From the NCBI GenBank assembly GCA_016718205.1, contig JADKEB010000011.1, positions 62,001-126,000 of the forward strand: 64,000 nt of DNA, in the 5' to 3' direction. The position numbers and the translations under genes are program-made. Every line of letters begins with the position of its first letter. Position 1 is the stretch's first letter. Positions 54,560-63,371 of this stretch are shown piece by piece. Under the pieces are notes generated by a model, which was not told where the DNA came from, did not search any database, and worked only from the letters and a program-made list of their open reading frames with translations. The DNA is from Saprospiraceae bacterium (GTDB lineage: Bacteria > Bacteroidota > Bacteroidia > Chitinophagales > Saprospiraceae).

Positions 54560-55741
54560 TCATGTATTCAGGCTGAGTATTTTGATTTCAACCCTTTGGT
54601 TTTTATCTCTTCCAAATTTGGTTTTGTTGTCTGCCAATGGCTTGCGTTTCCCATATCCTTTGAACTGGACTTTTGCCGGATTTACTCCTTTTCCTACAAG
54701 GTACTCAGCAACTGCTTTTGCTCGGGCTGTACTTAACCTGTCACAATATTCATCATCCGGAATACCATTAGTATGGCCGCCAATCTCTATGGTTACATCA
54801 CTATTTGTCACCAAAAATCCATAAATGTCATTGAGCACATCGTATGAAGAACTTTCTATCTTGGCAGAATCTGCCCGAAACATCAGATTTCGTATTTCTA
54901 TAGTCTGGCCTTGTTTGATACTATTTCTGTTGAGTTCCTGCAGTACCTTTGGCTTAAAATCTTTAGGTACATTGTTGGCCACTACAGTTTCTCGCTTCGG
55001 AGTTACGGTGTCAGGTGCAGTATTTACTGTTTTTTTACGTTTATGAGGTGGAAGATTTGACTTTTCAACAGCAGCAATAGTTTCTCCCGGGCATGGAATC
55101 CTTATGATATCTGAGGCTCCATCCACCAGAATATTGCCATTGTATGGCAAAAAAGTAGGCGTCTTGTAGTATGCTTCAAAGGTGATAGACCTGATATTGG
55201 ACTTAGGCTTGAACTCAAAAGCATTGATTTGCCAGCTGGTATTATTTACAGGGTCTGATTCTCCCAACAATTCTTTTTCATTACAATAACCAGAACCACC
55301 CCAAATTCTCAGAACTATAGGTGTAGTATAATTTGCTTCTTCCCCGGTAGTACGCGTTCGGCTAATGTATTTTGCTGCTTTGGCCAGATGGATTGTGAAT
55401 TTGTAACATTTACCAGCCAGAAGCATCGTGTCCAACCTTTGTGAGACGGATTCATAAGTATTATTATCCCTAACTACCATCCCGAGATATGTTTTCTTAT
55501 CTGAAGCGGGTAAATTATTTTCCCAAAAACCATTAGGATGAATATCCGGCGGTGTTTCTGATGAAAAATTGATCTTACCGCAGTCAAACCATCCGGAAAT
55601 ACCTTCCATTGCTTCTCCACCCCTTTTGGGGTTGTCTTCAAAGCTCGGATTTTTAAGTCTTACAGTATCAGATTGAGAAAAACATGATATAGAAATAAAA
55701 ATCACGATGCCAAGAATAAAAGCGTAAGTTAGTTTTTGCAT
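54560..55741 (-). CDS. OmpA family protein with N-terminal carbohydrate-binding-like domain
   Basis: 393 residues from the ATG at 55741 (MQKLTYAFILGIVIF, a signal peptide); the ATG at 55795 adds 18 residues that spoil the signal. The N-terminal domain (NPSFEDNPKRGGEAMEGISGWFDCG; ILRIWGGSGYCNEKELLGES) is a beta-sandwich like CBM or discoidin folds. The C-terminal OmpA domain binds peptidoglycan: FRADSAKIESSSYDVL, IEIGGHTN and LSTARAKAVAEYL. It anchors the outer membrane to the wall. Confidence 0.88.
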   Translation of the reverse strand: MQKLTYAFILGIVIFISISCFSQSDTVRLKNPSFEDNPKRGGEAMEGISGWFDCGKINFSSETPPDIHPNGFWENNLPASDKKTYLGMVVRDNNTYESVSQRLDTMLLAGKCYKFTIHLAKAAKYISRTRTTGEEANYTTPIVLRIWGGSGYCNEKELLGESDPVNNTSWQINAFEFKPKSNIRSITFEAYYKTPTFLPYNGNILVDGASDIIRIPCPGETIAAVEKSNLPPHKRKKTVNTAPDTVTPKRETVVANNVPKDFKPKVLQELNRNSIKQGQTIEIRNLMFRADSAKIESSSYDVLNDIYGFLVTNSDVTIEIGGHTNGIPDDEYCDRLSTARAKAVAEYLVGKGVNPAKVQFKGYGKRKPLADNKTKFGRDKNQRVEIKILSLNT

Positions 55742-55903
55742 TTTTGTATCAAAGGTTGGTCTGCACAAGTGTTTTAAACGAACAAATTTATGCATTTTGT
55801 TGTCATTACTAAGATATTAACCTAAAATTAACGACCAATCATGGTCGATTTTGTATTAAAACAACTTTTTTAAATATAAACATAACCAATATTTTTCAAT
55901 AAA

Positions 55904-56782
55904 ATGATTCGAGTTGGCATTCTTACTTGTGCAGATTTTCCTGATTTGACATTATCTGATCAAAAACTCATTCCCTTGTTAAAGGAAAGTGGCGTCTTTG
56001 CTGAAGCAGTCATTTGGGATAATCCCTCATTCCATTCTACCAGATACGATGTTTTGCTATTCAGAAATACTTGGGATTATTTTACAAAACAAGAAAAATT
56101 TTTCAATTGGTTAAAGGAATTGACGTCTCGTAATGTAATCACTATCAATGCATTGGAAACAATTCTTTGGAACTCACATAAGTTTTACCTGAAAGAGTTG
56201 CAAGCTTATGGCATACCTGTCATCCCCGGTATTTTTATTTCTAAAGATGACGACACAGATTTTCGTATGCTTATGCCGGAAGACTGCGAAAAAGCAGTCA
56301 TCAAGCCTGCTATTTCAGCAGGTGCATATCTTACAGAGTCCTTTTCTGTGAGTAATGTAGATACCATCAGCACGGTATACAAAGATATCAGAAAAAATAA
56401 TGACTTGATCATTCAGAAGTTTATCCCTGAAATCACTTCACAAGGAGAAATTTCACTTGTTTTTTTTGACAAAAGGTATAGTCATGCAGTGATTAAAACA
56501 CCCAAAGATGGTGATTTCAGGATTCAATCACAGTTTGGAGGTACTTATAAGTCTTATTTTCCTGATGACCGATTGGTCAATAGCTGTAATAAAATCCTAC
56601 AATATACCAACCAAGACCTTCTCTATGCGAGAATTGACGGTGTGATGATCGATGATGTGTTTCATCTGATGGAACTCGAACTGATAGAACCCGACTTATA
56701 TCTTGATTATGTGCAGGATGGTCACAAAAGATTTACAGATGTGATTGTACAATATCTAAAATCATCTTTTTCAAAGAAATGA
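55904..56782 (+). CDS. ATP-grasp domain protein
   Basis: 292 residues. No N-terminal signal. It opens MIRVGILTCADFPDLTLSD; ATP-grasp features are KAVIKPAISAGAYLTESF (nucleotide-binding Lys), IIQKFIPEITSQGEISLVFF and RIDGVMIDDVFHLMELELIEPDLYL with the metal-binding Glu/Asn region. Similar to glutathione synthetase-like and cycloserine-type ATP-grasp ligases that join an amine to a carboxylate. The substrate is unknown, and no neighbour suggests a pathway. Confidence 0.82.
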   Translation: MIRVGILTCADFPDLTLSDQKLIPLLKESGVFAEAVIWDNPSFHSTRYDVLLFRNTWDYFTKQEKFFNWLKELTSRNVITINALETILWNSHKFYLKELQAYGIPVIPGIFISKDDDTDFRMLMPEDCEKAVIKPAISAGAYLTESFSVSNVDTISTVYKDIRKNNDLIIQKFIPEITSQGEISLVFFDKRYSHAVIKTPKDGDFRIQSQFGGTYKSYFPDDRLVNSCNKILQYTNQDLLYARIDGVMIDDVFHLMELELIEPDLYLDYVQDGHKRFTDVIVQYLKSSFSKK

Positions 56783-56811
56783 AATTGACAATTAAGTGTA
56801 AGAGAAACAAT

Positions 56812-56846
56812 GGTCGTCTCACGCGATGGCTTGACAGCTCAGAAAT
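56812..56846. repeat. 41-base intergenic repeat, inverted copy 4
   Basis: GGTCGTCTCACGCG and GGCTTGACAGCTCAG are the reverse complement of the core of the repeat at 26314 and 53070. A perfect hairpin GCCACTTT/AAAGTGGC follows at 56937-56955. The 308-base gap to tmk has no supported gene. Because this copy is inverted relative to its flanking plus-strand gene, orientation does not track transcription. Confidence 0.5.
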
Positions 56847-57090
56847 GAAAAACTGCTGAAAACCTTGCCCAACTGGCTTCGGCTCCATTATATAGTACTC
56901 AGCCACTGTCTGTTGAATCATTCCACTATGCCATTTGCCACTTTTCCAAAGTGGCTCCGGCTCCTTCGCCAATGCGAATGCGCTCTTATACTGACTTCTA
57001 ATTTCATTTTTTACTTCCATTGAGATAAACAAAATATTTCTATTTTTACTTTCGGATTTATAAAAAACTTTTTGTGAGTACTTTTCGTTA

Positions 57091-57702
57091 TTAATAGATC
57101 AAAACTTTAATATCATTTGCAATTTGTTCAACACTTCTGCTCCCGGCAACTCTGACTATTTGCTCTTTATTTTTTACTTTTTCCATGGCTTCTTCATATT
57201 TCTGATACACCTTCACCTGATGATCGAGGGTTTCGTACATTTCCATAGCGTCCCTACCTTTTCGCAGGCGTTCCATACTGACTTCCGGGCTGATGTCGAT
57301 GTAGATGTTCAGGTCAGGTCTTAATAGATCAGCACTCATGGAGTTGGCTTGTATCACCCAATCCATATCTACATACACACTGTGGTAAGCATAGGAAGAG
57401 AGATAGTATCTGTCGGTGATGACAGTGTAACCTTCGGATATTTTTTTGAGTATGCCGTCAGTATTATTGAGCAAATGATGGAGTCGGTCCGCGGCAAACA
57501 GTGCAGCTATGACACGCTGATCCCCTTCCATACGATGATTGAATATGTCGCGGATCATCGTACCGATGCGACTGTCAGTAGGCTCAAAGGTGGTATACAC
57601 TTTATGTCCCTTTTGTATCAGATATTCGGCCAATAACTTTACCTGCGTGCTTTTGCCACTACCATCGATGCCTTCAAAGGCTATAAAAAGATTTTTTTTC
57701 AT
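57091..57702 (-). CDS. tmk: Thymidylate kinase
   Basis: 203 residues. P-loop GIDGSGKST (11-19), DRYYLSSYAYH with the dTMP-binding Arg/Tyr, TFEPTDSRIG and the LID region ISPEVSMERLRKGRD. Phosphorylates dTMP to dTDP. Normal length. A -7 box lies about 100 bases upstream, so the mRNA has a structured leader. Confidence 0.94.
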   Translation of the reverse strand: MKKNLFIAFEGIDGSGKSTQVKLLAEYLIQKGHKVYTTFEPTDSRIGTMIRDIFNHRMEGDQRVIAALFAADRLHHLLNNTDGILKKISEGYTVITDRYYLSSYAYHSVYVDMDWVIQANSMSADLLRPDLNIYIDISPEVSMERLRKGRDAMEMYETLDHQVKVYQKYEEAMEKVKNKEQIVRVAGSRSVEQIANDIKVLIY

Positions 57703-57768
57703 TTGATAAATTTGTTTTTATTTCAAAGGCCTAACTAGTGGCGCATCACCCGCGAGATGGTATCCCCA

Positions 57769-57807
57769 TGATTTAATCATATCGATTTGTGATGTTGCGC
57801 AAAGTTA
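57769..57807 (-). promoter_or_regulatory. tmk promoter and leader
   Basis: TAACTTTG on the minus strand (57807-57800) is a perfect -7 box. Just downstream, GCGCAACATCAC and GTGATGCGC could pair, and ATGATTTAATCAT (57769-57781) is a perfect palindrome. An attenuator or operator is possible; no -33 TTTG at normal spacing. Confidence 0.35.
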
Positions 57808-57822
57808 CAACATCGGACTTCA

Positions 57823-58035
57823 ATGTGCCATATATTCATTCGGGTTTGTATGCAGAATGCTTATCAGGATTTCATATTTGTGAATTTATTAACAAAGTCT
57901 AAGTTACTTCCGATAATTGGGAAAACGGAAACACTGTCAATATTGAATAATTTGTTAAGAATACTTGAAAACAGCAACATTGTCAAGCCGCAAATTGCTG
58001 AAAAGATGCTGTTGATGGTTAAGTATTTTTTTTAA
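57823..58035 (+). CDS. Short hypothetical protein
   Basis: 70 codons, ATG at 57823 or the better-placed Met at 57850 (MQNAYQDFIFVNLL). The product is a predicted helix-rich peptide (KTETLSILNNLLRILENSNIV, KPQIAEKM) with no domain I recognise. It is divergent from tmk and lies opposite to the outer membrane protein gene downstream. Amino-acid usage looks like real coding sequence, but no homologue or start signal supports it strongly. Confidence 0.3.
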   Translation: MCHIFIRVCMQNAYQDFIFVNLLTKSKLLPIIGKTETLSILNNLLRILENSNIVKPQIAEKMLLMVKYFF

Positions 58036-58053
58036 TTGTTCCATTTTCAGTTA

Positions 58054-58683
58054 CTAAAAATTAAATCCTACATTTAGCCCTGGTTCTGGAAAGATGAATT
58101 TGGACCATTTATCATCTAGCTGTTTAAATCCATCAGGTAATTTTGTGTGATAAGCTCGATGGGTCATACATATGGATGGTTGAAAGAAAAATTTGTCCTT
58201 AAAGAGTTTGATGTGATAACCTGCACGGTATGAATTGAAAATCTGAAAACCATCATCAATTTTCTTTCGATTGTCATTCACAAATACTTGGTAGGTGGGC
58301 ATTACATCAAGTTGTGCATAAAAACCTTTCCATAAAAATCGGGTGTAAGAGGCTGTTACACCATACTCTCGAACATACCCAGGGAATCTTTCTTCTGGCT
58401 TTTTGTAGGCTTTGTTTAAAAATGGATGAATACCATTTGGCCAGGCATATTTCCAAGTTTTTGGAGCTAATGTAATTACATCTTTTCCTGAAATCCGATA
58501 ACCAATATTGAGTTGGGCGAAGTTAGGTGGGTTTTCTTTATCAAGATTACCCAATATTACAAATAAAGAAGTCCCAACAAACCACCTTTTGTAAGTGCTG
58601 TCTGTTTTAGCATATTGTGCCTTGATGTGTATTGTGCTTGTCATCATTAAGGCAAAACCAATGAATAAAATTTTCTTTTGCAT
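58054..58683 (-). CDS. Outer membrane protein, hypothetical
   Basis: 209 residues. Signal peptide (FIGFALMMTSTIHIKAQ). The rest is beta-rich with many aromatic residues (RWFVGTSLFVILGNL, YGVTASYTRFLWKGFYAQ) and a C-terminal NVGFNF, so a small barrel is likely. It follows the Crp-type regulator gene on the same strand after 85 bases, with its own -7 box TACCTTTG at 58720-58713. Regulation by that factor is plausible but unproven. Confidence 0.65.
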   Translation of the reverse strand: MQKKILFIGFALMMTSTIHIKAQYAKTDSTYKRWFVGTSLFVILGNLDKENPPNFAQLNIGYRISGKDVITLAPKTWKYAWPNGIHPFLNKAYKKPEERFPGYVREYGVTASYTRFLWKGFYAQLDVMPTYQVFVNDNRKKIDDGFQIFNSYRAGYHIKLFKDKFFFQPSICMTHRAYHTKLPDGFKQLDDKWSKFIFPEPGLNVGFNF

Positions 58684-58712
58684 GTCAATATTTTTGTATT
58701 TAAATTAAAATA

Positions 58713-58720
58713 CAAAGGTA
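58713..58720 (-). promoter_or_regulatory. Predicted -7 box of the outer membrane protein gene
   Basis: TACCTTTG on the minus strand, perfect TAnnTTTG, 30 bases upstream of the ATG at 58683 and within the gap behind the Crp-family gene. Confidence 0.5.
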
Positions 58721-58768
58721 GGCTGGCGACATGCTATAACTCGTTCACTTAAGTTAAGAAATAGCCTT

Positions 58769-59350
58769 TTAAGTTTTATTTTTTTTTAAAATCCTTGCTC
58801 TTAACCTGCTTAAAGATTGTGGCTTAATACCAAGATAACTCGCTAGTTGGTGTTGTGGTACACGTTGCGTAAGGTCTGGTCTATTTTTCAGTAGGTTTAG
58901 GTATCTTTGTTCAGGTGATGAAGTCTTAAACTCGTCAAAATTGATTTGTTGTTTAGCTAAAAGTTCTTCCGACAATATTCTACACATGAGTTCAAACTTT
59001 GGAAATTTAGCATTTATTTCAAGTCCCATATCTGAGTTTGAAACTGTAAGAATAGTATTCTCAACACAACTTATGAAATATTCAGACGGAGTATTATTTT
59101 TTATACAATGGGGTGTTAAACCTTCCATTTCCGTAAAAAAGGCGGTAGTTTTTTCTTCACCATCTATGAGGTAGTACTTCCGTATACATCCTTTGAGAAT
59201 AAAATATTCATCTTGTGTCTTTTGTCCTTCTTTGAGTAATATAGTCCCTTTCTTCACAGAGCGGAATAAGTTTAACGAAAGTATTGCGTTCTTCTCATCT
59301 TCTGTCAGTGAAATGTATTTTGATATAAAGTCAAATAGTATATTTTGCAT
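58769..59350 (-). CDS. Crp/Fnr family transcriptional regulator
   Basis: 193 residues. N-terminal cyclic-nucleotide-binding-like domain (LFRSVKKGTILLKEGQKTQDEYFILKGC, YLIDGEEKTTAFF) and a C-terminal HTH (PQHQLASYLGIKPQSLSRLRARI). The effector-binding Arg of Crp is not obvious, so the ligand is uncertain. The Cys residues are not clustered as in Fnr. It precedes the outer membrane protein gene on the same strand and may regulate it. Confidence 0.85.
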   Translation of the reverse strand: MQNILFDFISKYISLTEDEKNAILSLNLFRSVKKGTILLKEGQKTQDEYFILKGCIRKYYLIDGEEKTTAFFTEMEGLTPHCIKNNTPSEYFISCVENTILTVSNSDMGLEINAKFPKFELMCRILSEELLAKQQINFDEFKTSSPEQRYLNLLKNRPDLTQRVPQHQLASYLGIKPQSLSRLRARILKKNKT

Positions 59351-59839
59351 TGCTTAATAATATGTTTATATGTTATTATTTTATTGCCTTCTTCTATACT
59401 TGCCGAAGGGTTTTGCTGTTTCGTCCTGAATGGATTTGCTATCAATTTTTAAGGGACTCCTCACCTCCAATATAAGGCTCTTTATGTTTATATAACACAC
59501 AAAGATAAAATACCTTTATGGATATACCAACCTCCTGTGGACAAATAGACCAGAGCACTCTTTGAAGGAACCGAAACCATCCGGATTTCGGCTATTGTTA
59601 TGTTTTGCTACCTCATTGACTTACTCAATGACTTAAACTCATCAAAAAGTACTAAAGCTTTTGTAATCTATCTGGGTTCAATTTCATGTCAAATATAGGA
59701 GGATATTTTATTTCAGGGTGATTTTTGAAAATTTACTATCAATGGCAACATATAAAAAATACTACTAAAGCCATTGTAATCTATCTTCTTGGGAACGGGA
59801 ATAGTCAAGGTACCTGACGCGCTATCCTAATACTTGTGA

Positions 59840-60060
59840 CGCTCTGCGCTACTAAACCAAAATTCGTTTTTTACCTCGAGGGATTAATCTATCCACCGGG
59901 GGAAAGTCTGGGTTCGCTACCGAATGCGGTGGATATTGTTCTTAGCCTAAGGGGATTCATGGCTTCCCGCTGTGCTCCGGACACCACAGCCAGCCCCGCT
60001 TATTGCAGGGAAAACTTAGTTGTAGCGGTCGGTAGTTTTTTCTCACTTCTCAAGCAGTAG
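59840..60060. other. G+C-rich, hairpin-rich island in a gene-free region
   Basis: The 59351-60141 gap has no supported gene. Within it 59870-60045 is distinctly G+C-rich for this window. It holds the stem ATCCACC (59891-59897)/GGTGGAT (59928-59934) and a nested stem GCTGTG (59969-59974)/CACAGC (59985-59990). Upstream, two 24-base direct repeats (TACTAAAGC...TAATCTATCT) at 59650 and 59763 match at 22 positions. It may be a structured RNA, a recombination site or a degraded element; an ORF across it (59836-60060) has no recognisable product. Confidence 0.35.
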
Positions 60061-60141
60061 CTAATTATCTCCCTCTTTACTTCTAAAGTCTGTGATGACC
60101 AACAAAGCAAATATATTGAATGTATTTCAAAATTCATTTAC

Positions 60142-60708
60142 TTAGCATCCGCCTTTGCGCAGTGCACGTTTATAAAGTATTTTACCATCTCGTTCTACAT
60201 AGTCGCCCGCTACTATTGGATATGAATACTTGGGCGCGTGTGATACAAAATGGCTTCTTATCATTATTTTGTCGTTTACTTTCAGGCTATGTAATTGCTC
60301 AAATTCATTTTTCAGATTCAAAGTATCCTTGCCGGACTTTTCTGGCCCAAAAGCAAGAATAAAGTCGTCACCATTAATCCTTACCATCACTCCGAAACCT
60401 AATCTTGAGTCTGGCGGAAGTGAAAGAGAGGTTACAACTCCTTCCATATTGGTAGAATCCCTGATGAACTTGCTTATTTTAGCTTCACTGGCATACACTT
60501 TTTTACCCGCAGGAGACGCTTCCCATTTTTTATACATTATACCAGCAGGAGTAGCTTCCCATTCTTTTATTGCAGCTCTCCTTTCAGCAGCAGAGAGAGG
60601 CTTTGGGATTGAGGTTTTAGAAGTTTCATTTTTAACTTCACGATTAGCATATACCAGCCCAGTTACCACCATTATCGGTAAGATCAAAGCATAAATGATT
60701 TTTTTCAA
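60142..60708 (-). CDS. Secreted hypothetical protein with tandem short repeats
   Basis: 188 residues with a signal peptide (IIYALILPIMVVTGLVYA). A charged linker (SAAERRAAIKEW) leads into two near-identical units, WEATPAGIMYKKWE and ASPAGKKVYASE, then a beta-rich C-terminal domain (SLPPDSRLGFGVMVRINGDDFI, ending RALRKGGC). No family recognised. The final Cys may be modified or form a disulfide. Located between the G+C-rich island and the MITE remnants. Confidence 0.6.
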   Translation of the reverse strand: MKKIIYALILPIMVVTGLVYANREVKNETSKTSIPKPLSAAERRAAIKEWEATPAGIMYKKWEASPAGKKVYASEAKISKFIRDSTNMEGVVTSLSLPPDSRLGFGVMVRINGDDFILAFGPEKSGKDTLNLKNEFEQLHSLKVNDKIMIRSHFVSHAPKYSYPIVAGDYVERDGKILYKRALRKGGC

Positions 60709-60722
60709 AATTATTGTATTTA

Positions 60723-61010
60723 GAGTATGTTTAAAATTTATCCTTTAGCAATAATTTTATTTGCTCAATTCTTAAATTTTCATCCAAATTAATAATTATT
60801 GTTAGAAAAGCAAAAACTTGAGTTTTGGAATAAGTATTTTTTTGATGCTATGCAAAGATAACGCTTGAGAATCCTTATTGGTCTTATAAATTTAGTAACT
60901 TTTTGGTAAATAATGGTAAAGTATACCTTTTACACTTAGAGTATGTTTAAATTTTTTTGATTGATTGAAAGTGAGGAAATTTAATTTTGGACAAGATGAC
61001 TGAATCTTCT
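60723..61010. repeat. Two MITE family A end fragments
   Basis: GAGTATGTTTAAAATTTATC at 60723 matches the left end of the 32973 copy, and GAGTATGTTTAAATTTTTTT at 60939 begins an end-B sequence (GAGGAAATTTAATTTTGGAC) as in the right end of copy 2. Both point right and are therefore in direct, not inverted, orientation; no matching closing end lies between. The 384-base gap holds no gene. Confidence 0.55.
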
Positions 61011-61092
61011 CTACTATGCAGAGAACTAAAACAGTATTGCCGATAGAATTGAAATTGTATACCTGATTTCTTACCTGCAGTAATGACCGCAA

Positions 61093-63321
61093 TCAGATAT
61101 TCAGCCAGTAATTGACCTTAAGTACGATAGCCCTGTTTTTGTTGACGAAGGCGACATCTGTAAAGTAGTTGTCAGAAAACACTAAAAACATATCACTCAT
61201 AGGCCGGTATCTCCATTGAATGCGGCTATTGACATTAAAGTTGTCTGCTTGCGAATTCCACTGCACAAAGGTGGTCCAGAAAAGATTATTGGCAAAGTTG
61301 ACTTCCATTTTTGGTGCGATAAGCCAGAACTTCTGATTGCCATATGGAGCAGGAAATTTCAAATCATTGTACTCAAATGACATTGACATAAGGAAATATG
61401 GCTGATTTCGGACATTGATATCGGCATTCATCTGCAGATAATCAGCATTATAAAATTTGCCATAGGTGATACCTGCAGAAGCCACAAAGTTTTTTCTGGA
61501 ATCCGTAGATACTTCCAATGTACCATTATTAAAATTGTACATTTTTGCGGGGAGTGGTTCGGCATTGACATCATCTACAAAAGTAAAAGGAAACAGCAGA
61601 TTTACACGATTGATGTTGTAGCCTATTTCTATTTGGGAGGTATTTTTAAACTCCCATGATGCGCTACTGGTCTGATTTAACTCATTAAATTTAAAGTTTT
61701 CATCATAAGCCAGAAAGTTTTCTGTACCGAGACTAAACCTGTTTAAAACACCATCCTTAAAGTACCATGTGTATTCTGTTTCATTAAATGCGAAGTTGAA
61801 ACCCACACGGATCACTGTATCTCTTTTTGCATCATAATTTGATATCCTGTTGACAAAACCCACGTCAGCATAATAGTTTCTTCCGGCATGTGTAAAATCA
61901 GTGAATGTCACAAAATTCTGCCCGAAATATCCGGCTCCGAGATTTGAAAAAATATTGTTTCCTGAGATATCAGGTTTTAAACTGAAATGCCCGCCTGACC
62001 AGGCCTGCACCACACCTGATTTTGATGAGTATGATAGTTCCAGACCACCGTTTCTTCCGAATGTCCCAAATCGATCATTGCTTTTTTCTGTTTCATTCTG
62101 AAAAGCTGTCCTGTTGGTAAAGTATCCTTTTATGACTGACCTGTCCAGCACTTGCTGATTGAAAGTCAGTGTGGTAAAGTTGTCAGCAGCACTTTCTCCT
62201 TTTCTTCCCGTTTGAATATTCATGACCCCAAATCTGAGTTTTTTGTTCAGGTTACCGGTCAGCCTTGCGCCAAATAGGATCGGCACACTCTGACCATCTT
62301 TACTACCTATTCGTCTGGAATAAAACGGTCTTACAGGTGGGATACCAAATCCAGAGAACAAATCATCATTTTCAAGGAAAAATACCCTTCTCTCAGGAAA
62401 AAATATAGAAAATCGAGACAAATTCGTGACCTGTTCATCCACATCCACATTAGAAAAATCAGGATTTACAGTCAAATCAAGATTGATGGATGATGATACT
62501 GCTATCTTGGCATCTACGCCAGCATTGATGGTGCCATCGGTACTGACTAATGTGGCAGCATCCGAATTGATTCCTGCCAAAAAATACGGATTTATCGAAA
62601 CAGAACTACCTCCCGATGGTGGGTCATTATCCCACATCATTTGCCCCAGATAGCCCAGATCAGTACCTCTAAACTGCAATGGCATATTTGTCCATGTATG
62701 AAATTCATTTTCTGATCTTGCTGAGCGTATAAAATTGATACCCCAAACCCGTTTTGATTGTTCATATCTGAGTATTGAAAACGGAATGGCAATCTCTGCG
62801 GTCCAGTAGCCGTCATATTTTTTAGTCTCGCTATACCAGGTGTTGTCCCATGTGATCGTCACTTCATCATTAGAGTTGCCGATTAAGCCCTCAGTTTGAG
62901 AATTATAAGGAGTCACTGCAAAATAGAAGCCATTAGTTTTTAGATTTACCGGATCAAGTACGATACCTATACCATCAGCCACCCGCAATCCAAGGTCACG
63001 TTTTAGAGATTGGACCAGCAAACCATCACTTGACTCAGTCACCCTGACTCCAAAATACAAATAGGTATCATCATAGGTAACCTGAACTTCCGTTTTGGGG
63101 TCAGCCAATGATTCATTGGTAGGAAATTTCATCCAGAAGTCAGTATTTTTGCCTGTTCCTTTCCAGATATTTTCATCCAATACTCCATCCAGAATTATTT
63201 TATCTGAGGTCTTTGATAATTGAATGATTTTATCGGAGTTATCTGTTGGATGCGTTGGGTTGTTTCCGGCGGTAAGAGATAGTCCTGAAAGTATAAGTGA
63301 TAGAGTGAAGATATGCTTCAT
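61093..63321 (-). CDS. DUF5916/CBM9-like outer membrane protein
   Basis: 742 residues with a signal peptide (LSLILSGLSLTAG). The N-terminal carbohydrate-binding family 9-like domain has ILDGVLDENIWKGTGK, YLYFGVRVTES and WTAEIAIPFSILRYEQSKRVWGINF. The DUF5916 C-terminal part, which starts near FFPERRVFFLENDDLFSGFG, is a beta-barrel ending in LKVNYWLNI. Probably a surface or outer-membrane protein that handles carbohydrate or peptide substrates. Monocistronic with a good promoter box just upstream. Confidence 0.9.
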   Translation of the reverse strand: MKHIFTLSLILSGLSLTAGNNPTHPTDNSDKIIQLSKTSDKIILDGVLDENIWKGTGKNTDFWMKFPTNESLADPKTEVQVTYDDTYLYFGVRVTESSDGLLVQSLKRDLGLRVADGIGIVLDPVNLKTNGFYFAVTPYNSQTEGLIGNSNDEVTITWDNTWYSETKKYDGYWTAEIAIPFSILRYEQSKRVWGINFIRSARSENEFHTWTNMPLQFRGTDLGYLGQMMWDNDPPSGGSSVSINPYFLAGINSDAATLVSTDGTINAGVDAKIAVSSSINLDLTVNPDFSNVDVDEQVTNLSRFSIFFPERRVFFLENDDLFSGFGIPPVRPFYSRRIGSKDGQSVPILFGARLTGNLNKKLRFGVMNIQTGRKGESAADNFTTLTFNQQVLDRSVIKGYFTNRTAFQNETEKSNDRFGTFGRNGGLELSYSSKSGVVQAWSGGHFSLKPDISGNNIFSNLGAGYFGQNFVTFTDFTHAGRNYYADVGFVNRISNYDAKRDTVIRVGFNFAFNETEYTWYFKDGVLNRFSLGTENFLAYDENFKFNELNQTSSASWEFKNTSQIEIGYNINRVNLLFPFTFVDDVNAEPLPAKMYNFNNGTLEVSTDSRKNFVASAGITYGKFYNADYLQMNADINVRNQPYFLMSMSFEYNDLKFPAPYGNQKFWLIAPKMEVNFANNLFWTTFVQWNSQADNFNVNSRIQWRYRPMSDMFLVFSDNYFTDVAFVNKNRAIVLKVNYWLNI

Positions 63322-63337
63322 TGATATAATTGTGGGA

Positions 63338-63371
63338 CAAAGGTAAAAAAAGTTTATACTCTGTCACTCAA
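63338..63371 (-). promoter_or_regulatory. Predicted promoter of the DUF5916 gene
   Basis: TACCTTTG (63345-63338, minus strand) is a perfect -7 box 16 bases upstream of the ATG. TTTG at 63371-63368 lies 22-23 bases upstream and fits a -33 element at the long end of the allowed spacing. Confidence 0.5.

Noticed and set aside
56733..57032. Minus-strand ORF between the ATP-grasp gene and tmk
   Set aside because: It overlaps the ATP-grasp 3' end and runs through repeat and hairpin sequence; its composition reflects the repeats, not a protein.
59900..59935. Possible tRNA T-arm (GGGTTCGCTACC)
   Set aside because: No acceptor stem or anticodon arm at the right distances; the stem around it has other geometry.
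59836..60060. Plus-strand ORF across the G+C-rich island
   Set aside because: No recognisable domain and no ribosome site; the high G+C and hairpins explain the lack of stops better than coding does.
13450..61010. CRISPR array in the repeat-rich gaps
   Set aside because: Repeats are dispersed, differ in orientation and are not separated by uniform spacers; no cas genes.
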